Source of the DNA: CBDCUC01 sp965222485 | Lineage (GTDB): Bacteria > Pseudomonadota > Alphaproteobacteria > Rhizobiales > Hyphomicrobiaceae | Direction: 5' to 3' | DNA: 64,000 bases | NCBI GenBank assembly: GCA_965222485.1 | Contig: CBDCUC010000030.1 | Span: forward strand, 124,001-188,000 | Shown here: positions 35,748-44,710 of the stretch, piece after piece | How positions within the stretch are numbered: position 1 is the first letter of the stretch | Layout: every line of letters begins with the position of its first letter | Notes under the pieces: model-generated | What the model was told of the DNA's origin: nothing | What the model saw: only the letters and a program-made list of their open reading frames with translations | Databases searched by the model: none | Made by a program: the position numbers and the translations under genes

Positions 35748-37583
35748 ATGAGTAGGACAGCTACGGGGGATGAGCCAAGCATGGACGAGATCCTCGCCTC
35801 CATTCGCAAGATAATTGCGGACGGACCAGGCCTGGAAACTCCGAAGCCTAATTCGCCTGAGCGCAATTTTTCCCAAGTATCAGAAGCCCGAGCCTCTCGT
35901 GGCCCATCGAGTGGGCGCGCGATGAACGGTGAAGCGGTTGCGGTCGCTGATCCCATTGCAGCTGATGGGTTCTCCGAAAACGGCCAATCTTCTCATCGCG
36001 TGAAACTGGGGTTCGTCGACCATGGTCGGTATGATGCAGATCATGATCATGCAATGCGTCAGGATGGTGTTTCTGGCAATGGCCTGAATGGTGAACCGCA
36101 ACGTTCGTATGCCGGACTTGGCTCGTTGCCTGGCCCAGGCCAGACCCTTGAAGATGATTTGGCGGACCTGCTCGAAGAACAACAACCTGAGCCTCGCGAG
36201 CCTGGGTGGGCGATGCAGTTGCCCGCCGATGGGGGCGGTGCTGGGATCGCTATGCCTGCCGATAGCGCGCCGGAGCGTGCCGCTGAGATTGACGACGAGC
36301 CTGACCAAACGGTGAGCGCGGACCGTGAAGATGATCCGGCGCAATCGATCGAGGACATTTCGGTTGAAGAGGCGCTGAAGGCGATCGATGCGCAAATCGC
36401 CGCCGGACAAGCTCTGGACGAGGGGCTGGATCCTGACATTGGGTCGGAGGAAACCGGCGCGTCCGATGAGTTGGCGTCGGATCCGTCGTCCGTTAACCCG
36501 GAGAGCCATTCAACCTCAGGTCCAGAAGTAGATCGGTCGCGTGCAGAACAATTGCTTTTGGGCACGCTGAAAGGGAACCCCGATATTAATGCCGTGGAAT
36601 CGGACGCAGCCGCGAATGTAGAAGACCTGATAGATCACGACATGCGGACTGAGCGACACGATGCGCTGGCCGATGGTGCGTGTTCGGAGGATGCGTCGGT
36701 AAGCGATGTGACTTCAGACGAGCATTTGTTGAACGGGGCTCCGGTGAGCGATGTGCTGGATGATGACGGAGCCGGATGGTTGACGATCAAGCCGGAGGCG
36801 GAGGCCGCAGGCGTTGCTGCCCAATTCGCGACGTCGGAAGAGTCGGTCGCCAAGGACGCGTTTCCGATGGCGTCGTTACGCAAGCCATTTGGGTTGTCTG
36901 CTGCCTCTTCTGCATCGTCGATGCCTGCTTCAACAGAAGCCACCGGTCCCGCAACGGCTGAGCAACCGGTGGATCAAGAGCTTCCTGGAATTGACGAGCC
37001 GTTGGAAGAAACGCAATTCACTGAAGTCCAGACGTCAGGTGAAGACCGCGTTGAACATGGGGTTAATGAAGAACCGCAGGAGGGCTTGGAGGTAGCGGGC
37101 GAAGAACTCGATGTTTTTGAGGAACTGGTCGGTGTGCCGGAATCCGACGTCGTTTCCCCGCTTGGTGCGCTTGCTGCAGGCTTGGCAGCGTCGGCACGCA
37201 AGCCGCTGGACGAGGAGACCTGGACCGATCCTAATTCTGCTGGCGACCCAACTGAAGATGTGGCACCCAACGTGCATAATCCTAACGTGCATAATGACGT
37301 GTTGCACGAGCCTCTATCTGAGCCAGTGTTCGAGGCAGCCGAAATCAGTGAAGTGATTGAGCCAAGCGGCAGCCTTTTGTTAGCTGCAGCCGGTTCCGGC
37401 GCACTTCAGCCTCTGAGTGGTGGCCCGACGACGCGCTCGCTCGAAGATGCCGTGTCTGAGATGTTGCGCCCATTGTTGCGGGAGTGGCTGGAAACGAACA
37501 TGCCGCGGATTGTGGAAAATGCGTTGCGCATTGAAGTGGCCGAGGGGCTACAGGCAGACACTTCGCGAGAGCGTGGGCAGTAA
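35748..37583 (+). CDS. popZ: PopZ-like polar organizing protein (DUF2497), second copy with a very long acidic linker
   Basis: This 611-residue protein keeps both PopZ ends in better form than the first copy: EPSMDEILASIRKII at residues 9-23 and SEMLRPLLREWLETNMPRIVENALRIEVAEGL at about 570-601. The roughly 540-residue region between is disordered and strongly acidic (many D and E, for example EDDPAQSIEDISVEEALKA), against under 100 residues in the Caulobacter protein. A small tandem repeat NVHNPNVHND occurs near residue 510. In PopZ the linker sets condensate fluidity, so a linker of this size and charge should matter. It lies directly upstream of valS, as popZ does in relatives. Confidence 0.85.
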   Translation: MSRTATGDEPSMDEILASIRKIIADGPGLETPKPNSPERNFSQVSEARASRGPSSGRAMNGEAVAVADPIAADGFSENGQSSHRVKLGFVDHGRYDADHDHAMRQDGVSGNGLNGEPQRSYAGLGSLPGPGQTLEDDLADLLEEQQPEPREPGWAMQLPADGGGAGIAMPADSAPERAAEIDDEPDQTVSADREDDPAQSIEDISVEEALKAIDAQIAAGQALDEGLDPDIGSEETGASDELASDPSSVNPESHSTSGPEVDRSRAEQLLLGTLKGNPDINAVESDAAANVEDLIDHDMRTERHDALADGACSEDASVSDVTSDEHLLNGAPVSDVLDDDGAGWLTIKPEAEAAGVAAQFATSEESVAKDAFPMASLRKPFGLSAASSASSMPASTEATGPATAEQPVDQELPGIDEPLEETQFTEVQTSGEDRVEHGVNEEPQEGLEVAGEELDVFEELVGVPESDVVSPLGALAAGLAASARKPLDEETWTDPNSAGDPTEDVAPNVHNPNVHNDVLHEPLSEPVFEAAEISEVIEPSGSLLLAAAGSGALQPLSGGPTTRSLEDAVSEMLRPLLREWLETNMPRIVENALRIEVAEGLQADTSRERGQ

Positions 37584-37916
37584 TGGTGATGCCAAGTCGC
37601 ATGTGGCTCTGATGCCGGCCAGTGGGGCTCGGTCTATTTCTATTCCAATTCCAGAGTTCGTGGCGAAAGTGCCTCTCATGTTTTTGGTGAGACGGCTACC
37701 CTGCGCGGCAGTGACTTCTGTTGTACGGTGATCTTCGTCGAAATGGCTCCGTAAGGCCTAATCTCCTATGCTTCACCGACTTTCGTGGCACGAAAGTGGG
37801 GAATGATTGCACTCATTCAGCCCGAACCTGCTTGAGGATTTGACACGCACGCGGGGGGGCGACAAATAGGCCTGTTAAGACTGCAAAAAACACGAGAAAC
37901 AAACGTTTGAGATTTC
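37584..37916. other. intergenic region between popZ and valS
   Basis: About 330 bases without a gene. No terminator or T-box-like leader was recognised; the valS ribosome site is weak (TTTGAGA). Confidence 0.4.
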
Positions 37917-40826
37917 ATGCTCGATAAGACATACAAGCCGGCCGAGATCGAGCCGCGCATTCACGAGGTTTGGGAACAGCTCGAAGCATTCAAGTGCGGG
38001 CAGTCCTCGCGCGAGGATGGGGAGGGGGAGCCCTTCTGCATTGTAATCCCTCCGCCGAACGTCACCGGCTCGCTGCATATGGGCCATGCCCTCAATAACA
38101 CGCTGCAGGATGTACTGTGCCGGTTTGAACGGATGCGGGGCAGGCAGGTGCTTTGGCAGCCGGGGACGGATCACGCTGGCATCGCCACGCAGATGGTGGT
38201 TGAGCGCCAGATGATGGAGCACCAGGAACCGGGCCGCCGCGAGATCGGCCGAGAAAAATTTCTGGAAAAGGTTTGGAAGTGGAAGGATGAGTCGGGCGGG
38301 CAGATCGTCAACCAGCTGAAGCGGCTTGGCGCCTCATGCGACTGGAGCCGCGAGCGCTTCACAATGGACGAGGGTCTGTCGCGCGCGGTTCTGAAGGTGT
38401 TTGTCACGCTCTATCGCGAAGGGCTCATTTACAAGGACAAGCGTCTCGTCAACTGGGATCCTAAATTTCAATCTGCGATCTCGGACCTTGAAGTTGTCCA
38501 GGTTGAAGCATCAGGCAAATTCAAATGGACTGATGGGCAGAAGGACGAGGCGGGCGAAAAGCTTGAGCTCGACTTCGGCGCGCTTAACAAGCAGCTCGAT
38601 CGCAATCCCGGCGGACACATGTTTCACTTCCGCTATCCGCTCAAAGATGACCCGGCTCGTTTCATCATTGTTGCGACGACGAGGCCGGAGACGATGCTCG
38701 GCGATACGGGCGTTGCTGTTCATCCGGAAGATGAACGCTATAGCGATGTCGTTGGAAAAAAGATCGTGCTGCCGCTGGTCGGGCGGGAGATTCCAATTGT
38801 TGCGGATGAGTATTCCGATCCTGAAAAGGGAACGGGTGCGGTCAAGATTACACCTGCGCATGATTTCAATGACTTTGAGGTCGGACAACGCCAGGGTCTT
38901 CAGCAGATCAATGTGCTCGATGCACACGCTGGGATCATTGCAGGTGCGGAAGCCGATGAAGCTTCAATTCCGGAAGCGTATCGGGGGCTGGACCGGTTCG
39001 TTGCGCGCAAAAAGATCGTCGAAGACTTTTATGCACAGGGGCTTCTGGAAAGGATCGAGCCGACGACGCATCAGGTGCCGCACGGTGATCGCTCCAACGA
39101 GGTGATCGAGCCCTGGCTCACCGACCAGTGGTATGTCGATGCCGAAACGCTCGCCCGTCCCGCAATCGAAGCTGTTGAGACGGGTGCTACGCGCTTTGTG
39201 CCGAAGAACTGGGAGAAGACGTACTTTGAGTGGATGCGTAACATCCAGCCGTGGTGCATTTCGCGGCAGTTGTGGTGGGGGCATCAGATCCCGGCTTGGT
39301 ACGGGCCAAAGCTTAGCGACGAAGGCGAACCAATTTACCAGGGCGTGGAGTTGGAGGTGTTTGTTGCGCGCGATGAGCAACAGGCAAAGGAGCTCGCGGT
39401 AGCTCATTATTCGTCACTCGGGTACGACAAGCGGATCAAGTTTTTCGATACGCTGGCTGAGTGTGATGATGCGGACAGTTATGAGGCTGGAAACGAACTA
39501 GGCTTGTTCCGTGATCCTGATGTCCTCGATACCTGGTTTTCATCTGCTCTTTGGCCATTCTCCACATTGGGTTGGCCGGAGACTACGCCGGAGCTTGCCA
39601 AGTACTACCCAACGAGCACGCTGATCACAGGCTTTGACATCATCTTTTTCTGGATTGCGAGGATGATGATGATGGGGCTGCATTTCCAAAAAGAAGTGCC
39701 GTTTCACGACGTCTACATTCATGCGCTGGTGCGCGACGCCAAAGGGCAAAAGATGTCGAAGTCCAAGGGAAATGTCATGGATCCCTTGGAGATCATCGAT
39801 AAGTTCGGTGCAGATGCGTTACGGTTTACGCTTGCCGCCATGGCGGCACAGGGTCGTGACATCAAGTTGTCGACGAGCCGGGTTGAGGGCTATCGCAACT
39901 TTGCAACCAAGCTTTGGAACGCTTCACGCTTTGCGGAGATGAATGAGTGTGTGCGTCAACCGGGGTTTGAACCAGCTGATGTTGAAGAGACGCTCAATCA
40001 ATGGATCGCCAGCGAGACTCAACGGGCTGCTAATAGCGTTACGGCTAGTTTGGAGTCCTACAAGTTCAATGAAGGGGCGACGGCGGCCTATGAGTTCGTC
40101 TGGGGTGTGTTCTGCGATTGGTATCTTGAGCTCATCAAGCCAATTTTGAGTGGTGATGATGAAGCCGCGAAGGCCGAAACCCGGGCTATGGTGGCGTGGG
40201 TTCTCGATCAGATCTTGAAGCTTCTGCATCCGTTCATGCCGTTCATTACTGAAGAGCTTTGGGCGCATATGGTTGAGCACGGTGTAAAACGCCGGCGTAT
40301 TCTGGCGTTGTCGCAATGGCCGGATGCGACCGGTCTGGAGAATGCGGATGCCGATGCAGAAATAGGTTGGGTCATCTCGCTTGTCTCTGAAATCAGATCC
40401 GTGCGCACAGAGATGAATATTCCGGCAGGTGCGCGCATTCCACTTATGCTTACCGGTGCGGATGCGGCAACGCGCAAGCGCGCAGATCGACATGAAGATA
40501 CGATCAAACGCTTAGCGCGACTTGATGAGATCAAGTTTGCCAAAACGGCACCGAAAGGCGCCGCGCTGCTCGTTGTCGGCAAGACGACGGCGGCTATTCC
40601 GCTCAAAGGTCTCATCGATATGGACGCTGAGAAGGCGCGACTGGGTAAGGAGATTGCTGAGGCCAGAGGCAACCTCGATAAAATGAATGCGAAACTGGAT
40701 AACCCGAATTTTGTGGCGCGCGCCAGGCCCGAAGCCGTTGATGAGACACGTGAGAGAAAGGCTGAGCTTGAAGGGATTATCAAGCGTCTTGATGCTGCGT
40801 TGAAGCGCGTTGAGGTTGCAGGCTAG
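37917..40826 (+). CDS. valS: valine-tRNA ligase
   Basis: This class I aminoacyl-tRNA synthetase charges tRNA-Val. The 969-residue protein shows the HIGH motif as PPPNVTGSLHMGHALN (about residues 43-58) and KMSKS at 612-616 (KMSKSKGNVMDP). The editing domain has TTRPETMLGDTGVAVHPEDERY, and the WCISRQLWWGHQIPAWY block follows. The C-terminal coiled-coil arm (AEKARLGKEIAEARGNLDKMNAKLDN and the LDAALKRVE end) is the valyl type. Its TAG stop shares CTAG with the stop of the convergent DUF2939 gene. Confidence 0.98.
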   Translation: MLDKTYKPAEIEPRIHEVWEQLEAFKCGQSSREDGEGEPFCIVIPPPNVTGSLHMGHALNNTLQDVLCRFERMRGRQVLWQPGTDHAGIATQMVVERQMMEHQEPGRREIGREKFLEKVWKWKDESGGQIVNQLKRLGASCDWSRERFTMDEGLSRAVLKVFVTLYREGLIYKDKRLVNWDPKFQSAISDLEVVQVEASGKFKWTDGQKDEAGEKLELDFGALNKQLDRNPGGHMFHFRYPLKDDPARFIIVATTRPETMLGDTGVAVHPEDERYSDVVGKKIVLPLVGREIPIVADEYSDPEKGTGAVKITPAHDFNDFEVGQRQGLQQINVLDAHAGIIAGAEADEASIPEAYRGLDRFVARKKIVEDFYAQGLLERIEPTTHQVPHGDRSNEVIEPWLTDQWYVDAETLARPAIEAVETGATRFVPKNWEKTYFEWMRNIQPWCISRQLWWGHQIPAWYGPKLSDEGEPIYQGVELEVFVARDEQQAKELAVAHYSSLGYDKRIKFFDTLAECDDADSYEAGNELGLFRDPDVLDTWFSSALWPFSTLGWPETTPELAKYYPTSTLITGFDIIFFWIARMMMMGLHFQKEVPFHDVYIHALVRDAKGQKMSKSKGNVMDPLEIIDKFGADALRFTLAAMAAQGRDIKLSTSRVEGYRNFATKLWNASRFAEMNECVRQPGFEPADVEETLNQWIASETQRAANSVTASLESYKFNEGATAAYEFVWGVFCDWYLELIKPILSGDDEAAKAETRAMVAWVLDQILKLLHPFMPFITEELWAHMVEHGVKRRRILALSQWPDATGLENADADAEIGWVISLVSEIRSVRTEMNIPAGARIPLMLTGADAATRKRADRHEDTIKRLARLDEIKFAKTAPKGAALLVVGKTTAAIPLKGLIDMDAEKARLGKEIAEARGNLDKMNAKLDNPNFVARARPEAVDETRERKAELEGIIKRLDAALKRVEVAG

Positions 40827-41407
40827 CCTGCGGGAATTAGCTTGGCGATCTGCGCTGGCGGACGAATCCGCACGCGCAGCTCCGTCAGGACCCACGTGAG
40901 CCCGCGCAAACTTAGAACGCCGCAATAGATACGGTTGCGGTCGTATTTGTCCGCCAAATCCAGTTCAAAGCGCGTTGGTGTCTTAAATTCCGCACGGCGA
41001 ACGCGGCTCCAAAGATGTGAGAGACGACCCAATGGAGATAACTCCGCGACAGGGTCTTTCTGGCGTAGGATATCGTGGCGGACTGTGCGTCCATAGGAAA
41101 AGAGGCGTGGCAGTCCGTGCGGTGTGGCGTATCGCTCGACCATGCGCGAGACCATGGATCGGCCGTAGTAGCCCTTGATGCGTTGCCAGAGTGTTCGTTT
41201 TGTTTTTTGTGGGGTGCCGAGTGCTAGATGTCCGATGGACTCTTTTAAGGTCGGCTTGACGGATTTCCAGTCGATGCGGTCGACCAGGTAGGCGGCATCA
41301 CCGCCCTTGATCGCGGCGCGAATGGCCCAGGCGCTGTAAAGCGGTGAGACGATGAAGGCTGTGGTGCAGGCTAGGCCGAGTGCCAGGATTAGGATGCACT
41401 TGCGCAT
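40823..41407 (-). CDS. DUF2939 domain membrane-anchored/exported protein
   Basis: This 194-residue protein begins with a hydrophobic segment (LILALGLACTTAFIVSPLYSAW) acting as signal or anchor. The pattern IRAAIKGGDAAYLVDRIDWKSVKPTLKESI is diagnostic of DUF2939. The rest is basic, with FELDLADKYDRNRIYCGVLSLRGLTWVLTEL near the end. The family function is unknown. It converges on valS with the two stop codons overlapping in CTAG, so the transcripts must run into each other. Confidence 0.82.
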   Translation of the reverse strand: MRKCILILALGLACTTAFIVSPLYSAWAIRAAIKGGDAAYLVDRIDWKSVKPTLKESIGHLALGTPQKTKRTLWQRIKGYYGRSMVSRMVERYATPHGLPRLFSYGRTVRHDILRQKDPVAELSPLGRLSHLWSRVRRAEFKTPTRFELDLADKYDRNRIYCGVLSLRGLTWVLTELRVRIRPPAQIAKLIPAG

Positions 41408-41673
41408 TCTTCTGAGGGTTCCCGCTATAGTTGATCCGCACGATAGCTGTCCCCCAACAGCTCGTTACTTGATGCGATGAATGGGGCCAGTTTTCGGCTC
41501 GTATAAGGCGCGAACACGATCATGGTGTTCGGTCGCCGGGATAACTGCTTTTCTGCCGTTTCCTGGGGTCCATTCGGTGCCCACGCGCTGTTACCACACC
41601 AAATCCGGTCAGCGTGGCGCTTGCCAATGGACTTGATTGACCGCGCTCTTGTTCAGCCACTCAGTTGCGTAAG

Positions 41674-42810
41674 TCACGGGCTGGGGCTTGTGGTGTTCGC
41701 GCAGATCTTCTTCAACGCGCTCCAGCCGGCTTCATCAACGGCAGGTGTTGCTGGGTAGGGTGGTTGCAGACGGATGCGTTTCAACCGGTCGGAGGTATGA
41801 GGGTGGGTGCTTAGGACGTCGAGGCTTATGCGCTTATTCTTGCTTTGGTCAACGTCGCCCCGTTTCGGCTGAGTTCGTTTGATCCGATTGAAGAAATCGG
41901 CAAGACCGGCAGGTGAGATCGCGGCACTTTTCAAAATGCGTAGAGCGTGACCGTCGGCCTCGCGCTCGGCGGCACGGGAGTATGACAATTGTGTAAGCAT
42001 GATGCCGATATTAGCGATGGCCCCTCCACCGCCACCGAACAACATCTCTGCTGCTGCTGCCAGACCGATGCCGCGCACGATGCTTGTTTCGGGGTGGAGT
42101 TCGAGCCCGTGTCCCATTTCGTGTGCAATGACACCGGCGAGTTCGTCCGGGCTATCCGCGCGCTCGATCAATTCACGCGTTAGAATGATGCGTTCTCCAG
42201 GGGCGGCAAAGGCGTTAAGCAAATTCCAATCGACGACGGTGACGTTGAATGGCTTTTTTGTCTCCGCTGCTTGCGACAGGCGGGCCATGAGTTTTTGAAG
42301 TGCGGCGGTTCCTGCAGTGCTCTGACAGGTGGCGTAATTTGAGGTCATGCTGGTGACGACCTGCTTGCCCATGGTATCGCGAATGCCATCAGGAATAGCC
42401 GATGCGAGCGTGCGTGCGGGCGAAAGCCCACTCGCCATGATGGCTGCGGTTATCAAACCTGCCAACGCCGCGGCGATCAACCAGGGCCGGGCTGCCCGCC
42501 ATCGTACGGCACGGGTGGTCAAATGTGGTGCCTCAACCGCAAGGCGGCGTGCAAATGTGGGGTCCGCCACGAACAGAGTGACACCTCGCTGGTAGCTATA
42601 TGTGACAAGAGCATCGATCGCGTGCGGACCCAACGGCTCGGCGGTTCGCAAGGCAGCGTAGGGCCAAATCAGAGGCTCTATTTGTTCGCGGCTTCTAATG
42701 GCGAGGCCGCGTTCGGTGAACATGACCTCTACATCTTTTGTGCCTGCGGACTGACCGTCGCTGTAGTGGGCGGCAAATCTTGGTCCGGCTGAGCTTGCGT
42801 CAGATGCCAT
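41674..42810 (-). CDS. M48-family membrane metallopeptidase
   Basis: This 378-residue zinc peptidase has HEMGH at H230-E231-H234 and the third ligand region SRAAEREADGHALRIL. One transmembrane segment (WLIAAALAGLITAAIMASG, about residues 115-135) precedes it, so catalysis is probably periplasmic. A PH-like or soluble N-terminal part (DVEVMFTERGLAIRSREQIEPLIWPYAAL) comes first. The ATG at 42810 overlaps the last 11 bases of the DUF898 gene, which indicates coupled translation. The frame is open to 42954, but that part lies inside the neighbour. This pair is conserved in many proteobacteria; BepA-like quality control is a possible role. Confidence 0.88.
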   Translation of the reverse strand: MASDASSAGPRFAAHYSDGQSAGTKDVEVMFTERGLAIRSREQIEPLIWPYAALRTAEPLGPHAIDALVTYSYQRGVTLFVADPTFARRLAVEAPHLTTRAVRWRAARPWLIAAALAGLITAAIMASGLSPARTLASAIPDGIRDTMGKQVVTSMTSNYATCQSTAGTAALQKLMARLSQAAETKKPFNVTVVDWNLLNAFAAPGERIILTRELIERADSPDELAGVIAHEMGHGLELHPETSIVRGIGLAAAAEMLFGGGGGAIANIGIMLTQLSYSRAAEREADGHALRILKSAAISPAGLADFFNRIKRTQPKRGDVDQSKNKRISLDVLSTHPHTSDRLKRIRLQPPYPATPAVDEAGWSALKKICANTTSPSP

Positions 42811-43957
42811 CGATGTCGAATGCCTCCGCCAGTCCTTCGCCGCGCGTAATGCCTTGATCAGCGCCTTGCAGGATTTCGTCGACCGGGATTGCACCTTCGA
42901 TGGCAAGGTGCTCGACAAGGTAGCGAAGCGTGCGTGCCTGAACGACGGGTGCAAGAATACCGATCGATAGAATGAAGATCAGCAAATTTGTTAGTCCGAG
43001 CCAGATCAGTCCGCCGGCTGTTGCAGTGCCGACGAAATTTGCCCCTTCATAATGGGTTGAAGCGGCAAAATGGTTGATTTTTTTCGCCCGATACCACGCC
43101 CCGACAATGGATGAGACAAAGTACAGAACCGCAATTACAGCAAAGATCAAAGCCATCACCCGAAAGTGCACCATCGCGACTTCCATCGACGGCTCCTCGT
43201 TTTGCAGCATCTCAGGCGTAAGATAGGGGCGTGCTGCATCAAGGCCAATTGCAATTACGCCCGCACCAATTGCCGTCAGGATCGCCACCACAACCCAAAG
43301 TGCGGCAAACTGAGGGTAAAGAGGGCGGGATGTTCCAGTGAATTTGAACGCGCGGTCGCCGAAGCGCGTGTCGTTGGTCAAGATGCGCTGTAAGTGCGTA
43401 TCCCGCCAAGGCATGATCCAACCCGCAGTCAGTGGGATCAGGATTGCCGTCCCAATGAAGGTTAGCGAGAAGTCGAGAGGCTTTCCCACCAATGTGCCAC
43501 GGATACCGCGCCAATTCGTCCGTGACAGGCGATAACGGCGGGCGCGGTAGATCGCGATTCCAAAAAGCATCGCGAAGAGGGCGTAAAGCGTAAATTGCCA
43601 ACCGGCGACATACGGTGAATTCTCGCCAAAGTAGATCACCATTCCTATCGTGCCGACAACTACAGGCAAAATCACAAGCCCGAGCACGATCAAAAAGCCT
43701 AACAGTAGTTCCTTGCCGGTGCCGGTGTATACGAGTGGCTCGCCGTTGATCCGCACAGAAGACCACAGGCGTCGTCTTACCTCTGTCTTTCCCCAGAAGT
43801 GATACATACCCAGCGTGATGATACGCAGAAAGAAATTGGTGATCGACACCCCAATCATACTCGTGGTTTGCAGCCACTGAAGTTGGAGCACTGCCTGATC
43901 AGCAGAATTTGTCGTGCTGGCGGGTGGTGGTTCGGACCTGTTTTCTTGGTAGGGCAT
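42800..43957 (-). CDS. DUF898 (YjgN-family) integral membrane protein
   Basis: This protein of about 385 residues has roughly six to seven transmembrane helices. The YjgN hallmark is the repeated motif around FFLRIITLGMYHFWGKTEVRRRLWSSVRING and later PLTAGWIMPWRDTHLQRILTNDTRFGDRAFKFTG. The family function is unknown. It is translationally coupled to the M48 peptidase downstream, so they probably work together, perhaps on membrane protein turnover. ATG 43957 was preferred over the upstream ATG at 44050 because sequence before it is not conserved. Confidence 0.82.
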   Translation of the reverse strand: MPYQENRSEPPPASTTNSADQAVLQLQWLQTTSMIGVSITNFFLRIITLGMYHFWGKTEVRRRLWSSVRINGEPLVYTGTGKELLLGFLIVLGLVILPVVVGTIGMVIYFGENSPYVAGWQFTLYALFAMLFGIAIYRARRYRLSRTNWRGIRGTLVGKPLDFSLTFIGTAILIPLTAGWIMPWRDTHLQRILTNDTRFGDRAFKFTGTSRPLYPQFAALWVVVAILTAIGAGVIAIGLDAARPYLTPEMLQNEEPSMEVAMVHFRVMALIFAVIAVLYFVSSIVGAWYRAKKINHFAASTHYEGANFVGTATAGGLIWLGLTNLLIFILSIGILAPVVQARTLRYLVEHLAIEGAIPVDEILQGADQGITRGEGLAEAFDIDGI

Positions 43958-44710
43958 ATGGGTTTGCTCGTTGAATGAAATCTGGCGGTAATGCTCAACT
44001 CTGACACTGCGGAACACAATCAAAACGTTGAAACGTGCGAGTTCAGACATAATCGCGTCGTTGCGGTGCCCGTTTCAACAGCAATAGTCGCGCTCTGTGT
44101 AGATTTGGTTCACCTCGTCCGTGCCAGTTCGTGAATGTCTGGAGTCCAGCGGTCTGGCAGGTGGTTTACGCTCATTGCGGTATTGGCCTAGCAGTATCGG
44201 CACAATGGCGAATCGGGCGGCAGATTGCACGCGGATGGGTGTGTCATTCCGGTCTCTCTGTTTGGAAACCAAGGGCGAAGGCGGCGTGGGTCGTGGATCA
44301 ACTGTTAACTGTGTCTTTCCTGATACTTGTAGGGCTTTCATGCGCCTCTTTTGAGCCACAAAAAGAGAGCAGTTTACGGATGGATCACAATACCGGTCAT
44401 GCGAAGTGGGTGGCGCGCCAGAGGAATGCGGCGGCGTGTCGATCCGCTCTCTTTACACATATCTGCGCCAAGAGGCGCGACGCGGTTCAGTGCTTCGCGT
44501 GAGATACCGGTTTTTTGCGGTTCGCCTCATCAGGCGTGATGTGTGGGTGGACCTCGTTAGTTGTTGTTGGTGGGTTGCGCTTCTTGGGGGGAGCGCATTT
44601 GAAGGATTAGATGGCCGCTCCTCGTGGCGGTGTGGGAAGACAGCATTTTGGGGCGTGAGGCCTTCGCGGTAAGGCACGCGCTCCGGTGGAAAAGGGCGAA
44701 AGTATTGTCG
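43958..44710. other. 750-base divergent intergenic region
   Basis: This region lies between the DUF898 gene (minus) and the ExoR-like gene (plus). Open frames within it (for example 44131-44502) are not recognisable. It should hold both promoters. The leader of the ExoR-like gene is open upstream to 44624 but lacks a signal sequence there. Confidence 0.45.

Noticed and set aside
37240..37310. short tandem repeat CGTGCATAATCCTAA/CGTGCATAATGACG as a CRISPR-like array
   Set aside because: Only two short coding repeats inside the PopZ linker, no spacers and no cas genes.
38401..39105. 234-residue frame in another register of valS
   Set aside because: Rich in R and S, no motif, completely inside valS.
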